Positions 24,667 to 34,440 are shown, numbered from the stretch's first letter. The stretch is DNA of 64,000 bases from Laceyella sediminis (GCF_003003125.1 NZ_PVTZ01000010.1:1-64000); one strand, 5' to 3'. Program-made: numbers and translations. Notes: generated from the letters alone by a model not told the origin.

Positions 24667-26949
24667 TCATTTCGTTTGCTTGGATACGGTGATGACCGCC
24701 GTTTTTTCATCGGGACTCACCGCGTCAAGGTTGATTTGCAATCCGTGGTATGGCAAAATTTTGCCTCCCGCCGGATTGAAAGGGCTAGAATAATCGTTGC
24801 CGTCATGGAACACGGATACGCCCGGCAAAGAATCGTATTTCATATAATAATCAGGGTAAATCACATGGATCGGGGAGGTGGGCTTAACATGGAAAGCGGC
24901 GTCATTCACTTGATACCGGGTGCTGCCCACTTGCCCATTGCTCCAATAATGTCCGCGCTGGTGGGCGTCAACCACCCCGACAAACCCTTCACCTGGATGT
25001 TTCCCCGTCATATTATCTGTGCCGAAGCGGGCGTCATAATACCAGACCAGCATCCCCGGATCATAAGAAAGGAGACTGTCGTTTCTACGCACATGAGCTA
25101 GGCCTCGGTCCACTCCCCGATGGGTGCGCCACTCCACCAAATAATAATGGGCATAAGGGATCTTGGCACCATCGAACAATGCAAATCCCTCCAGCACAAA
25201 GAGTGGCGCTCCTTCCGCATCATCGCTGAACACCGCTTTGCCATCCGCTTCTACAACGATATTATCAACATAAAAACCTTCTTCGGTCACTGCGATGTCG
25301 GTGACATAACGGAACTCCACCTTCACCTTTTTGCCGACAAAACCGCTCAAGTCGACTTCATCATTGACCCAAGCTCCATTGGTTGTGTCGGAATAAGCCT
25401 TCACTCTCACGGGATGAGCGGCGCCGTCTGTGTACACATTGACATATAGATAATCATATCCCACCTCAAGCTTGCGCCAGGAAGCGAAACGAAGCTTCGC
25501 CGACTTCGCTTGGGTCAGATCGATTTCTTGTGAAACCATGCGGGTGTCCAACATATCGCCTTTGGTTGAGAAATAGGCTTTAGAACCGAGCGGTTGCGTC
25601 GGCGGATCTACCAGCCGGTCAGGGAGGTTGATTTTAAGTAGTTTTCCTCGCTTTCTGTTGGCAACCGCTTCCCAGAGAAGAAACGTTCGCTTGTGATTTA
25701 AGTGATTGATATCAATAACTGTTGGTTGAGGCCAATTGCCACCATACAATTCATGAAAAAACAGTTTGCACCATGCGCTGAGCCCAGTCGGCTCTGTTCC
25801 GGGAATTGTGCCCGTCCAGCTACCGTAAGACATCAGCGACCATGCTTCCACCGGAGAGCCGGTACCGGTGTAACCCGTATCATACTCGTCAGGCAAGCCG
25901 ATGTTATGGCCATATTCATGGACGAATACTCCCGTCGCACCGTCTTCAGGCTGGATGATATAATCAAACGCCTTCAGTTTGGTGCCCGGGATGGGCACTG
26001 GCTCCGGCCCGATCACAGAGCGGTGGGACCAAATCGCGTCATCTCCCAACTCCCCGCCCCCGGCTTCCTCTCCCATGCCCGAATGGACGATGAACAAATT
26101 ATCCAACAAACCGTCGGGTTCCATCACGTCACCATCTCCATCGATGTCATAGGGGTCGCGCTGATCATATTTGTCTTCATTCCCTGCTATTTGCCGGGCC
26201 ACAGCCGGTAACGTCTCTTTAGCCAATTCTTGTGCCCGAACGTCGTTGAGTTCATAACCGTCGCCAACATCATGTGCGCCATAATAGGCCGCGTCATGCT
26301 TTGCTTTGACCCAAGGCGTCACCTTGCCGTCCAGGGCCCAAAAACCTGCCGATTGCTGCAAATAATATTGTGTAGCAGACACATATTTTTTACCATTATC
26401 CATTTTGAAACCATTACGGTTAAATAGCAAATTCCAATAATGGGCAGAGCTGAAATCCTTTACCCAAAAAGAGCGATCACCTGGATCGGGCAGTTGATTA
26501 TGGGAATAATCCGGGAATTCGATCAACGCTACCACCGCTTGGTCGACATGCTTGCGTTTGCTTGGCTTGCTTGCCGCGTCCCCTTCTTTCGCCTTAGCGA
26601 TGTTGCGGGCCGCTTTGGCTTGCACAGCTTTTTTGTTCTTATAAGCCCGCTTGCCGAACGGCTTGGATGTATCAATCCCATCCGTTGCACTGTGCGGGTT
26701 GCTTCCCCGCCTCACATACGCCTTAATCGCTTCTTCTATTTCCACCGCAGTGGCATTTGGCCTCAGTTTGCCTCGTTTTTTCAGGGCTTCGATCAAAGCT
26801 TGCTCATTGACAGTCGACCAATCAATCGCACGGGCGAGATCCTTTTGGTTTACTGATGATGAAGCAAAGCTACTGGGAGGTGTACCCGCAACCGCCGCCG
26901 CCACGCAAAAGGATGTTATCAAGGCGATGATCGGCTTGTTTCGCTTCAT
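24667..26949 (-). CDS. secreted M6-family metalloprotease (immune inhibitor A type)
   Basis: A 760-residue secreted protease. Residues 1-29 are a signal peptide and about 30-115 a propeptide. The catalytic domain contains HEYGHNIGLPDE near residues 344-355 (HExxH zinc ligands) and the Met-turn LMSYGSWTG about 20 residues later. A second domain (about 460-570, KLRFASWRKLEVGYDYLYV) is the MAM-like fold of InhA proteins. InhA enzymes degrade host and environmental proteins. It is a single gene with its own promoter (26989-27016) and terminator. Confidence 0.92.
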   Translation of the reverse strand: MKRNKPIIALITSFCVAAAVAGTPPSSFASSSVNQKDLARAIDWSTVNEQALIEALKKRGKLRPNATAVEIEEAIKAYVRRGSNPHSATDGIDTSKPFGKRAYKNKKAVQAKAARNIAKAKEGDAASKPSKRKHVDQAVVALIEFPDYSHNQLPDPGDRSFWVKDFSSAHYWNLLFNRNGFKMDNGKKYVSATQYYLQQSAGFWALDGKVTPWVKAKHDAAYYGAHDVGDGYELNDVRAQELAKETLPAVARQIAGNEDKYDQRDPYDIDGDGDVMEPDGLLDNLFIVHSGMGEEAGGGELGDDAIWSHRSVIGPEPVPIPGTKLKAFDYIIQPEDGATGVFVHEYGHNIGLPDEYDTGYTGTGSPVEAWSLMSYGSWTGTIPGTEPTGLSAWCKLFFHELYGGNWPQPTVIDINHLNHKRTFLLWEAVANRKRGKLLKINLPDRLVDPPTQPLGSKAYFSTKGDMLDTRMVSQEIDLTQAKSAKLRFASWRKLEVGYDYLYVNVYTDGAAHPVRVKAYSDTTNGAWVNDEVDLSGFVGKKVKVEFRYVTDIAVTEEGFYVDNIVVEADGKAVFSDDAEGAPLFVLEGFALFDGAKIPYAHYYLVEWRTHRGVDRGLAHVRRNDSLLSYDPGMLVWYYDARFGTDNMTGKHPGEGFVGVVDAHQRGHYWSNGQVGSTRYQVNDAAFHVKPTSPIHVIYPDYYMKYDSLPGVSVFHDGNDYSSPFNPAGGKILPYHGLQINLDAVSPDEKTAVITVSKQTK

Positions 26950-26988
26950 ATCGAACCCCCTTCTCCAAATAAATGGAAACTCACTTCC

Positions 26989-27016
26989 ATTATAAATGAA
27001 GTCTAATTATTTTCAA
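26989..27016 (-). promoter_or_regulatory. sigma-A-type promoter of the M6 protease gene
   Basis: TTGAAA (27011-27016, minus strand), a 16-base spacer and TATAAT (26989-26994) lie about 40 bases upstream of the start codon. Confidence 0.65.
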
Positions 27017-27131
27017 GATTTATCCATAATTCAATGCTTCATTGTCACGTTCGTAAGAATGATCTTGGCGGATAAATAAATGGGATTTTTTTAAAAAACA
27101 AAAATAAAACACCATTTAGAAATAAAACGGA

Positions 27132-27160
27132 TTGACTTCAACAAAACATAATAATATCAT
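27132..27160 (+). promoter_or_regulatory. sigma-A-type promoter of the FMN reductase gene
   Basis: TTGACT (27132-27137), a 17-base spacer and TATCAT (27155-27160), about 57 bases before the start codon. Confidence 0.65.
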
Positions 27161-27217
27161 TTTCTAATGATTCATAATATTGGTCTCAGACACCAAACAG
27201 AAAAGGAGCGATCAATC

Positions 27218-27751
27218 ATGAATCTCTTAATCATCAGCGGCAGTCCTCGCAAACAGTCCAATTCCCTCCGGATCGCGCAGGCGGCGGCCTCTTTCTTAAA
27301 TCAATCCGGAACCAGTGCAGAACTATGGGATCTCCAGCAACGCCCCTTGCCCATTTATGACGGGGATGAATCAACGTACCAACAGCCGGAAGTGGCTGCA
27401 TGGCTAAAATCAGCCAGCCAAGCAGATGGCTTTTTTATCGTGACGCCCGAATACCATAACGGCATGAGCGGCGCCCTAAAAAACGCGCTTGACTTTTTGG
27501 GAGGAAGTCATTTCCAAAAGAAACCAGTCGCGCTCGCCTGTGCTGCGGGAGGTGGAAAAGGAGGAATCAACGCGCTGAACAATTTGCGTCTCGTCATCCG
27601 CGGTGTGGGCGGTCTCGTCCTCGCCGAACAATGCATTGTAGATAAAAATGATTTCGATGAACACGGGCGCATCAGCCCGGAAGTTCTTCCACGGTTGGAG
27701 CAACTTTTGACTGAATGGGCATCATTGTCCCGCCTTTTAGCCAAAAAATAA
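27218..27751 (+). CDS. NADPH-dependent FMN reductase family protein
   Basis: A 177-residue flavodoxin-like oxidoreductase. The FMN phosphate loop is SGSPRKQSNSLRIA near the N-terminus; TPEYHNGMSGALKNALDFL is the second family signature. Relatives reduce FMN, azo dyes or quinones with NAD(P)H. The ATG at 27218 has AAAAGGAG upstream; a longer frame by 17 codons has no site. It is a single plus-strand gene. Confidence 0.88.
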   Translation: MNLLIISGSPRKQSNSLRIAQAAASFLNQSGTSAELWDLQQRPLPIYDGDESTYQQPEVAAWLKSASQADGFFIVTPEYHNGMSGALKNALDFLGGSHFQKKPVALACAAGGGKGGINALNNLRLVIRGVGGLVLAEQCIVDKNDFDEHGRISPEVLPRLEQLLTEWASLSRLLAKK

Positions 27752-27805
27752 AGGCACCGCCAGCCTCGTACGCGCTCCATCCAGCGCGTACAAGGCGGCG
27801 ATGCC
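27745..27805 (-). terminator. long hairpin, terminator of the deoB-pnp operon
   Basis: The nested arms are GGCA/TGCC, CGCC/GGCG and the perfect GTACGCGC (27768-27775) with GCGCGTAC (27784-27791). On the minus strand the stem is followed by TTTATTTTTT. It also sits just past the convergent FMN reductase gene. Confidence 0.75.
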
Positions 27806-27850
27806 ATGCCCAATCAACATATCTCTTCGTCGATAGCGGCCTCACTTGCT

Positions 27851-28675
27851 TCAGATTTCTTGCACAATGCCTTTAATCAGGTTCATGAACACCGGTTTGG
27901 TCCGATTGGCCACTTCCACCACTTGTTCATGGGTGAGCGGCTCTGATCCCAAGTCCTCACCGACGGCCATGTCCGTGATGCAAGAAATGCCCAAAACATC
28001 CAAACCCGCATGCCGAGCGGCGATCACTTCGGGAACAGTGGACATCCCAACCGCATCTCCGCCAACACGACGCAACATGATCAATTCCGCCGCCGTCATA
28101 TAGGTCGGCCCACTCACTCCCGCATAGACGCCTTGTTGCAAACGGGTGCCCAGCTTATCGGCCACCCGGTGCGCCAGTTCGCGAAGCGCAGGGGTGTACG
28201 CTTGGGACATGTCAGGGAAACGCGGCCCCAATTCGTCATCATTGGGCCCGATCAGTGGATTAGCGCCGGTGAAATTAAGATGGTCGGTGATCACCATCAG
28301 ATCGCCCGGTTGAAAAGCTGGATTCATCCCCCCAGCCGCATTGGTGGCGATCAAGCATTTCACCCCAAGCGCTTTAAGCACATAAACCGGAAACACAACC
28401 TCCTGTTGGCTATACCCTTCATAAAAATGGAAGCGCCCTTGCATAGCCACCACCGGTTTGCCCGCCAATGTGCCGATGACCAATTGGCCGGCATGCCCTT
28501 CGACAGTGGATTCCGGAAAGTGCGGAATCTCTTTGTACGGCACAACCACTGCGTCTTCGATTTCATTGGCCAAGTCACCCAAGCCCGATCCAAGAATTAA
28601 TCCGATCACCGGTTTGACAGTTGTCAAGCCGGTGATTTTCTTTTGGGCGGCCTCGATCTTTTCTCTCAGCTTCAT
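27851..28675 (-). CDS. purine nucleoside phosphorylase, second tandem copy
   Basis: A 274-residue trimeric-type purine nucleoside phosphorylase. GLILGSGLGDLA is the phosphate loop; VEGHAGQLVIG, ATNAAGGMNPAF and GMSTVPEVIAARHAG are active-site stretches. It splits purine (deoxy)nucleosides with phosphate. It is clearly paralogous to the gene immediately upstream, sharing its length and all motifs. It is the last gene of deoB-pnp-pnp. Confidence 0.93.
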   Translation of the reverse strand: MKLREKIEAAQKKITGLTTVKPVIGLILGSGLGDLANEIEDAVVVPYKEIPHFPESTVEGHAGQLVIGTLAGKPVVAMQGRFHFYEGYSQQEVVFPVYVLKALGVKCLIATNAAGGMNPAFQPGDLMVITDHLNFTGANPLIGPNDDELGPRFPDMSQAYTPALRELAHRVADKLGTRLQQGVYAGVSGPTYMTAAELIMLRRVGGDAVGMSTVPEVIAARHAGLDVLGISCITDMAVGEDLGSEPLTHEQVVEVANRTKPVFMNLIKGIVQEI

Positions 28676-28689
28676 CTGTTTGCGCCTCC

Positions 28690-29511
28690 TTATGCGATTT
28701 CCCGAACCAAGCCTTTGACCAGGCGAATAAACATTTCTTTCACTCGATTCGCCGTTTCCATCACTTCATCGTGGCTGAGCGGTTGCGGCAAGATGCCCGC
28801 TGCCATGTTGGTGATGCAAGAAATCCCCAATACGCGAATGCCGGCATGACGGGCCGCGATTACCTCTGGCACTGTAGACATGCCCACTGCGTCCCCGCCC
28901 AACACACGGAGCATGCGAATCTCCGCCGGTGTTTCATAAGACGGCCCCAGCACTGCGGCATATACCCCTTCTTTCAACTGGACGCCTTGCTCTCCCGCAA
29001 CACGGTGCGCCAGCTCGCGCAATTCGCCGTCATACGCATTGGACATATCCGGGAAGCGGACGCCCAATTCCGGATCATTGGGGCCGATCAACGGATTGCG
29101 GAACATCATGTTAATGTGGTCTTTGATCAGCATGAGGTCGCCAGGCTCATAGCTTTCATTGATGCCGCCTGCCGCGTTGGTCACTACCAAGGTCTCAATA
29201 CCCAACTCTTTCATGACGCGAATAGGGAACGAAACTTTTTCCACCGCATGCCCTTCATACAGATGAAAACGCCCCGCCATAACCAAAACGGATTTCCCTT
29301 CCAGCTCGCCGATGATCAACTCACCGGCATGCCCTTCAACCGTAGATACAGGAAAATGAGGAATCTCTTGGTATGGGATGTGGGCAGCGTCAGTAATCTC
29401 ATCAGCCAAGACGCCCAAGCCTGATCCCAAAATCAGTCCGATCTGGGGAGTGGCCTTGCATTTTTCACGAATGTACTTCGCCGCTTCTCTGATGTGTGCA
29501 CGGGTTGTCAT
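28690..29511 (-). CDS. purine nucleoside phosphorylase, first tandem copy
   Basis: A 273-residue enzyme of the PupG/PunA type, with GLILGSGLGVLADEI, VEGHAGELIIG, VTNAAGGINESY and GMSTVPEVIAARHAGI. The ATG at 29509-29511 has GAGGTG six bases upstream. It occupies the Bacillus pupG position between drm (deoB) and dacF; the second copy is an addition. Substrate preference between the two cannot be read from the sequence. Confidence 0.94.
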   Translation of the reverse strand: MTTRAHIREAAKYIREKCKATPQIGLILGSGLGVLADEITDAAHIPYQEIPHFPVSTVEGHAGELIIGELEGKSVLVMAGRFHLYEGHAVEKVSFPIRVMKELGIETLVVTNAAGGINESYEPGDLMLIKDHINMMFRNPLIGPNDPELGVRFPDMSNAYDGELRELAHRVAGEQGVQLKEGVYAAVLGPSYETPAEIRMLRVLGGDAVGMSTVPEVIAARHAGIRVLGISCITNMAAGILPQPLSHDEVMETANRVKEMFIRLVKGLVREIA

Positions 29512-29521
29512 ATGGATCACC

Positions 29522-30703
29522 TCATGTGAGTTCATTTAAAAAGCTTTTGCCGATGGTGGGCAGTTGCACTTCAAAGTTTTCAGCCAACGTTGCGCCGATG
29601 TCCGCGAAAGTGCCACGCACACCCAGTGATTTGCCGACTTGCGGCAATGATTTGCTGTAAACTAACAGCGGCGTGTACTCCCGGGTATGGTCTGTACCGT
29701 GGTGAGTTGGATCGTTTCCATGGTCGGCGGTGATGATCAGGAGATCCTCTTCACCCAATGCGTCAAGCACCTCTGGCAAACGGGTGTCAAACTCTTCCAA
29801 CGCTTGAGCATATCCAACCGGATCGCGACGATGGCCGAATTTGGCGTCAAAGTCGACCAGATTGACGAAAGCCAAACCATTGAACGGTTCCTTCATGACA
29901 TTCAGCAACTGATCAACGCCGTCCATGTTGGATTTGGTGTGAATGGCGCGGGTAATCCCTTCTCCAGCGTAAATGTCGGAAATTTTGCCAATGGCGATCA
30001 CATCCCGGCCAGCCTCTTTCAAGGCATTCAATACCGTTGGATGTGGCGGTTTCACCGAATAATCGCGACGGTTAGCCGTGCGGGTAAATTGGCCAGGCGA
30101 ACCGATGAACGGACGCGCGATGACGCGGACGACGGAAAATCTTTCATCCAAGGTCAACTCGCGGGCAATCTCGCAACAACGATACAACTCTTCCAACGGC
30201 ACAACCTCTTCGTGCGCGGCAATCTGAAACACGCTGTCTGCCGATGTGTATACAATCAAGCCGCCTGTGCGCATATGCTCTTCGCCCAATTCATCGATAA
30301 TTGCGGTGCCGGAAGCAGGCTTGTTGCCCAGCACTTTGCGGCCTGTCCGCTCTTCAAACGCTTGAATCAACTCCCGGGGGAAACCGTCGGGATATGTTTT
30401 AAAGGGTTTATCCGTATACACCCCCATGAACTCCCAGTGTCCTGTGGTGGTGTCTTTGCCTTTGGACAGTTCACTCATTTTACCGAAATAAGCCCGCGGC
30501 TCATTCACCGCTTCAATGCCGCGGATGGGCTCAATGTTTCCCAACCCCATGTTCTGCATGTTCGGCATATGTAACCCATTTTTAAATTCGGCTATATGGC
30601 CCAAAGTATGTGCCCCGGCATCATTGTATTCAGCCGCATCGGGCATCTCGCCGATGCCAACGCTGTCCAATACGATCAGGGACACACGCGGAAATCGTCT
30701 CAT
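29522..30703 (-). CDS. deoB: phosphopentomutase
   Basis: A 393-residue alkaline-phosphatase-superfamily enzyme that interconverts (deoxy)ribose 1- and 5-phosphates. Metal-binding stretches are [23 protein letters not shown] (phosphothreonine site), [14 protein letters not shown] and [12 protein letters not shown] 30701-30703 follows GGAGG. It feeds on products of the two phosphorylases downstream and starts this operon (drm-pupG in Bacillus). Confidence 0.95.
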   Translation of the reverse strand: MRRFPRVSLIVLDSVGIGEMPDAAEYNDAGAHTLGHIAEFKNGLHMPNMQNMGLGNIEPIRGIEAVNEPRAYFGKMSELSKGKDTTTGHWEFMGVYTDKPFKTYPDGFPRELIQAFEERTGRKVLGNKPASGTAIIDELGEEHMRTGGLIVYTSADSVFQIAAHEEVVPLEELYRCCEIARELTLDERFSVVRVIARPFIGSPGQFTRTANRRDYSVKPPHPTVLNALKEAGRDVIAIGKISDIYAGEGITRAIHTKSNMDGVDQLLNVMKEPFNGLAFVNLVDFDAKFGHRRDPVGYAQALEEFDTRLPEVLDALGEEDLLIITADHGNDPTHHGTDHTREYTPLLVYSKSLPQVGKSLGVRGTFADIGATLAENFEVQLPTIGKSFLNELT

Positions 30704-31085
30704 GAAATCGCCTCCAAATAACAACCTCTTCCCCCGTCATGAGGGGTTAAAGAGCAACAAACATCAATCGGTTAACTTTGCCGTGGCTGGCCAATCAAGT
30801 GGATAAGCCAAAACCTTATAACGACACACCCTGGTTATGCACACGATGTGCACAAAACGACAAAAGAAAGGAGATCACCATTGCCCCGTTATGGCGGCAC
30901 GGGCCCTCCTTGTACTTTGACGAATGAATGGTAGGGAAGTTGATGTGGCAACGCAACGCATGCGGTAAGCCGTTGATGTGATGTCGTCCCCCATCTTACA
31001 TTATATACCCCTAATTCAAATCATAAAGAAGAAATTCATTACATTTGGAGAAAAAAAAGAAACGGACAGGCGGTGCCGTTTCATA
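30704..31085. other. intergenic region with a palindrome and a possible micro-ORF
   Basis: It contains the palindrome TGCACA-CGA-TGTGCA (30838-30852) and, on the plus strand, AAAGGAG (30868-30874) followed by a TTG-started frame (30881-30934) for a 17-residue peptide, MPRYGGTGPPCTLTNEW. The deoB promoter must also lie here. In Bacillus xerD occupies this place between deoB and yqzK; nothing of it is seen. Confidence 0.35.
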
Positions 31086-31337
31086 TCATTCTCCCAGCCA
31101 ATAGAACATAAGCAACCGTTCCTTTATTTTTTGTGCAGGCGCCTCGACCACTCGCGCTGTTTCCTGCTGATGCCCAAACACCTTGACGGCGCCTCCGTTC
31201 GGCTCCTTATACATGTAATCCGGTTTGAACAGAGGCACCAATAAAGAGAACAGCTGGTACAAAAGCAACGTGAACAGCACAAACAGCAAAAAAAATTGGC
31301 TCCATCGTTTCAAACGGCGAAGTGAAATGACCATCAT
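31086..31337 (-). CDS. yqzK: YqzK-family membrane protein (DUF4227)
   Basis: An 83-residue protein with a basic N-terminus (SLRRLKRW), one membrane helix (about 13-36) and a soluble tail. Size, layout and position between fur and deoB match B. subtilis YqzK. The function is unknown. AAAGGAAAG precedes the start. The neighbouring alanine dehydrogenase gene is an insertion relative to Bacillus. Confidence 0.7.
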   Translation of the reverse strand: MMVISLRRLKRWSQFFLLFVLFTLLLYQLFSLLVPLFKPDYMYKEPNGGAVKVFGHQQETARVVEAPAQKIKERLLMFYWLGE

Positions 31338-31397
31338 CCATCTTTCCTTTACCCCGTATTGCTATAAGGTATGGGAAAAGGAGTCAAGTTATGCGAG

Positions 31398-32528
31398 TTA
31401 TGCCAAGCGATGCCCAAGCGCCTCTTCCAGCGGCACATACGTAAGCCCCAAGCTTTCGGCAACGGCAGAGTAGGTGACCTGCCCGTTGATGACATTGACC
31501 CCCCGCGCCAGAAAACGGTTATCGGCGACTGCTTGTGTCAATCCTTTGTTGGCGATCTGAACCGCGTACGGAATCGTGACATTGGTCAACGCGATGGTCG
31601 ATGTCCTCGGTACCGCTCCTGGCATATTGGCCACTGCATAATGAACTACCCCGTGCTTCACATATGTCGGTTCACTGTGGGTTGTCACCCGGTCGATCGT
31701 TTCAATGGACCCCCCTTGATCGATCGCCACATCCACAATCACTGAACCAGGTTGCATACCGCGAACCATTTCTTCCGTCACCAATCTCGGTGCGCGGCGT
31801 CCCGGTATCAATACCGCCCCTACCAACAAATCAGCTTTGGCAACTGCTTCAGCCAAATTGTAACGGTTGGACATCAACGTCCGCAACTGGCCTTGGAATT
31901 GATCATCCAGTTGTCTCAACCGATCAGCATTAATATCGAGAATGGTCACATTGGCTCCCATCCCCAAAGCGATTTTGGCCGCATTCGTACCTACGACGCC
32001 ACCACCGATAATCACCACTTCTCCAGGCAGTACCCCGGGGACGCCGCCGAGCAAGACCCCTTTGCCCCCTTTGGGCTTCTCCAAAAATTGTGCCCCGATC
32101 TGCACCGACATCCGTCCGGCCACTTCGCTCATCGGGGTCAACAACGGCAACGCACCGTTATCCAATTGAATCGTTTCGTAAGCGATGGCGGCCACTTTTT
32201 TATCCATTAGCGCCCGGGTGAGCTCCGGTTCTGGTGCGAGATGCAGGTAAGTGAAAAGAATTAGGTTTTCCCGAAAATAAGCAACCTCCTCCGGTTGCGG
32301 TTCTTTCACTTTCATGATCATGTCGGCGTTTTCCCATACTTCTTTGGCACTGCCCATGATTTTGGCTCCATGCTCTGCATACTGGTCATCTGTGAAACCG
32401 CTCCCATTTCCGGCACCGCTTTGGATCAGCACTTCATGGCCGGACTGCACCAGCGCATCCACCCCCGCCGGAGTGATGGCGACACGGTTCTCATTGTTTT
32501 TGATTTCTGTTGGCACTCCTACTTTCAT
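31398..32528 (-). CDS. ald: alanine dehydrogenase
   Basis: A 376-residue NAD-dependent enzyme converting L-alanine to pyruvate and ammonia, important in sporulating Bacillus. The N-terminal [17 protein letters not shown] and the Rossmann stretch [21 protein letters not shown] are typical; MKVKEPQ carries the conserved lysine. ATG 32526-32528 has AAGGAGGG upstream. It sits between fur and yqzK, where Bacillus has no such gene. Confidence 0.96.
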   Translation of the reverse strand: MKVGVPTEIKNNENRVAITPAGVDALVQSGHEVLIQSGAGNGSGFTDDQYAEHGAKIMGSAKEVWENADMIMKVKEPQPEEVAYFRENLILFTYLHLAPEPELTRALMDKKVAAIAYETIQLDNGALPLLTPMSEVAGRMSVQIGAQFLEKPKGGKGVLLGGVPGVLPGEVVIIGGGVVGTNAAKIALGMGANVTILDINADRLRQLDDQFQGQLRTLMSNRYNLAEAVAKADLLVGAVLIPGRRAPRLVTEEMVRGMQPGSVIVDVAIDQGGSIETIDRVTTHSEPTYVKHGVVHYAVANMPGAVPRTSTIALTNVTIPYAVQIANKGLTQAVADNRFLARGVNVINGQVTYSAVAESLGLTYVPLEEALGHRLA

Positions 32529-32597
32529 TCGCAAATCCCTCCTTAAGTCTCCTATCATATTCATGCGCCATTCACGGAGGAATTATTGATGCAACAC

Positions 32598-32631
32598 AAA
32601 AAAATGAGACCTTTTTAAGAAAAAGATCTCA
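32598..32631 (-). terminator. fur terminator
   Basis: The TGAGATCTTTTT and AAAAAGGTCTCA arms pair with one mismatch around a short loop and are followed by seven T on the minus strand. It overlaps the fur stop codon. Confidence 0.85.
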
Positions 32632-33108
32632 CGTCACTTTAGAACCTACTAATTTTTTGGGGTCGGTCACTTTTCCTTTGCATCGGTGGCATATCCCGTG
32701 AAAGGTTAAGCGATGGTCAATGATCTGAAAATCATATTCTCTCTCAACTTGCACCTCGATCGGACCTAACAAGTCTTCCATGATTTCATCCACCGTGCCA
32801 CAATTGAGGCAGATGAGGTGATGGTGATGATGCTCCGCCCCTTCTGCTCTGAATTCATACCGTGTAACGCCGTCTCCGAAATTGAGTTTGTGGATGATCT
32901 GCAAATCACTTAATAGCTCCAATGTCCGATAAACCGTGGCCAAACCGATCTCGGGAGCTTTATCCTTCACCAACAGGTAGACATCCTCTGCGCTTAAGTG
33001 ATCCTCTTCATTTTCCAGTAGCACACGGACCGTCGCTTCCCGTTGGGGGGTTAATTTATAATTATGGGCGGATAATTGCTGTTTAATTTGTTTCACCCGG
33101 TCTTCCAC
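32629..33108 (-). CDS. fur: ferric uptake regulator
   Basis: A 159-residue Fur-family repressor. The N-terminal winged helix (about 1-85) includes LTPQREATVRVLLEN and GLATVYRTLELL. The metal sites include AEHHHHHLICLNCG and the second CxxC CHRC. GTG 33106-33108 is chosen for the GGGGGGT site at six to seven bases. Its promoter (33137-33165) has a Fur-box-like sequence upstream, so autoregulation is likely. Position next to spoIIM and yqzK supports Fur over PerR or Zur. Confidence 0.93.
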   Translation of the reverse strand: MEDRVKQIKQQLSAHNYKLTPQREATVRVLLENEEDHLSAEDVYLLVKDKAPEIGLATVYRTLELLSDLQIIHKLNFGDGVTRYEFRAEGAEHHHHHLICLNCGTVDEIMEDLLGPIEVQVEREYDFQIIDHRLTFHGICHRCKGKVTDPKKLVGSKVT

Positions 33109-33136
33109 AAAAACACCCCCCTGTTTATCTGACACC

Positions 33137-33165
33137 ATTATATTGGAGAGTCGCAGAAGAGTCAA
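33137..33165 (-). promoter_or_regulatory. sigma-A promoter of fur
   Basis: TTGACT (33160-33165, minus strand), a 17-base spacer and TATAAT (33137-33142). Confidence 0.75.
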
Positions 33166-33185
33166 ACCACATGAAAGACACTATT

Positions 33186-33200
33186 AGATAATAATTATTT
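33186..33200. promoter_or_regulatory. Fur-box-like site
   Basis: AGATAATAATTATTT resembles the 7-1-7 Fur operator (TGATAAT-N-ATTATCA) with mismatches at the ends. It lies about 20 bases upstream of the fur -35 element, between spoIIM and fur. Confidence 0.5.
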
Positions 33201-33211
33201 TAAAACCGGCG

Positions 33212-33874
33212 TTAATTCCATGATTGATCCATCAATTGTTCTGTTGGAATCGCTTCTTTCATCATGACTGGTGAAAGGTAAGCTTCTAATGCAGCTGAAA
33301 CCAACATCACGACAGCCATGGCCGTCACCAAGAGCGAAAAGGAGACGAACTGTGGGTATATGGTTCCCCGATAGTGGATCAACCGATTCTTGACGAGCAA
33401 GGTGGAAAAGTGAATCCCCGCCACTGTCACAATAATGAGCGCCGGAATCATCAGCAAGTTTTGCGGCACCACTGATACAAAGGCGAACCACAATCCTTCC
33501 CACGCCAGTTGGTTGACTAGGAACCCGACCGTAAATCCGATCACCAGGCCTTTTAAGAATATGAACACCAGCAAAAGGGGAATTCCGATAACCGACAGAC
33601 CCAAAATCCACATGAGGCCAATTGTTTTCAAATGATCCCCCAACGCGTGTTGAAACGCTACTTCGGGCTCAGCAATCGTGTGTTGCTCCAATCCCCTAAA
33701 AAAATGGCCCAAGTAAGTCAACAGCCCGTCCTTTTGCGCGGGATCGAGCGTATTGACGATCACTGCCCCGAAGATCACCCCCATCATAAACAAGACGGTG
33801 ACAAACAAATAGGGTGACCGTTGTTGCTGAATGTGCGATTGAATCGACCGTCTCCACTTGTTCTTCTGCTTCAT
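33212..33874 (-). CDS. spoIIM: stage II sporulation protein M
   Basis: A 220-residue membrane protein with five hydrophobic segments, the central scaffold of the SpoIIDMP complex that remodels septal peptidoglycan during engulfment. Typical stretches are FMMGVIFGAVIVN, LLVFIFLKGLVIGFTVGFLV and VPQNLLMIPALI. AAGGAGG precedes the ATG. Adjacency to fur is conserved with Bacillus. Confidence 0.95.
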   Translation of the reverse strand: MKQKNKWRRSIQSHIQQQRSPYLFVTVLFMMGVIFGAVIVNTLDPAQKDGLLTYLGHFFRGLEQHTIAEPEVAFQHALGDHLKTIGLMWILGLSVIGIPLLLVFIFLKGLVIGFTVGFLVNQLAWEGLWFAFVSVVPQNLLMIPALIIVTVAGIHFSTLLVKNRLIHYRGTIYPQFVSFSLLVTAMAVVMLVSAALEAYLSPVMMKEAIPTEQLMDQSWN

Positions 33875-33963
33875 CCGACTTCGCCTCCTTCAGTCCCGTC
33901 ACACTACTCTATGACTAAAATGGAAGAGGTATGCCGTATGAAGCTAGAGTTTGAGAAAAGAAT

Positions 33964-34440
33964 TCAACTGCCCCACTCTTTGTTAGATTCACTTTTTTTC
34001 TCTCCAACTGCATACAAGTGGAAGCCTGATCCCTCGCCTAGCCAGCTTTCCACCACCCATCCATCGGCCGAAGCATTGCTTTGCTCGGTTCGCACATGCG
34101 CCTTTTGCACGCTCAATCCCAAAATCCCACGCACGGGCCCCAGCCAGCACATAATTCCGACCAACAAAATCACAAAGGTGATCACCGCATTGCGCAACCA
34201 ATCTTCAGATGTCTCCGAGGTAAGCATGTTTTGAAACACATAAAAGCCGATGAACAAAAAATAACTGAAGCCAAACAATACCCAAATCGCTTTGAACCCA
34301 GCTAATAGATACCCGATTCGCTTGCGTCTCAACAGGAAGATTAATGATTTGATCGCAATTAAGCCAATGATGAACACAATTAATAAGGTCATGAGATTCG
34401 TCAACACTTTCCCTGACCAGATGAGTGGACTCACATTCAT
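33964..34440 (-). CDS. hypothetical membrane protein, 158 residues
   Basis: Three hydrophobic segments lie at about residues 12-34, 45-70 and 84-106, followed by a soluble tail. I do not recognise the family. ATG 34438-34440 has GGAGG eight bases upstream, so the longer frame starting near 34548 is rejected. It lies upstream of spoIIM on the same strand, which suggests, without proving, a link with sporulation. Confidence 0.65.
   Translation of the reverse strand: MNVSPLIWSGKVLTNLMTLLIVFIIGLIAIKSLIFLLRRKRIGYLLAGFKAIWVLFGFSYFLFIGFYVFQNMLTSETSEDWLRNAVITFVILLVGIMCWLGPVRGILGLSVQKAHVRTEQSNASADGWVVESWLGEGSGFHLYAVGEKKSESNKEWGS

Noticed and set aside
29687-30574. 295-codon plus-strand frame opposite deoB
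   Set aside because: It is a shadow of deoB with no family resemblance.
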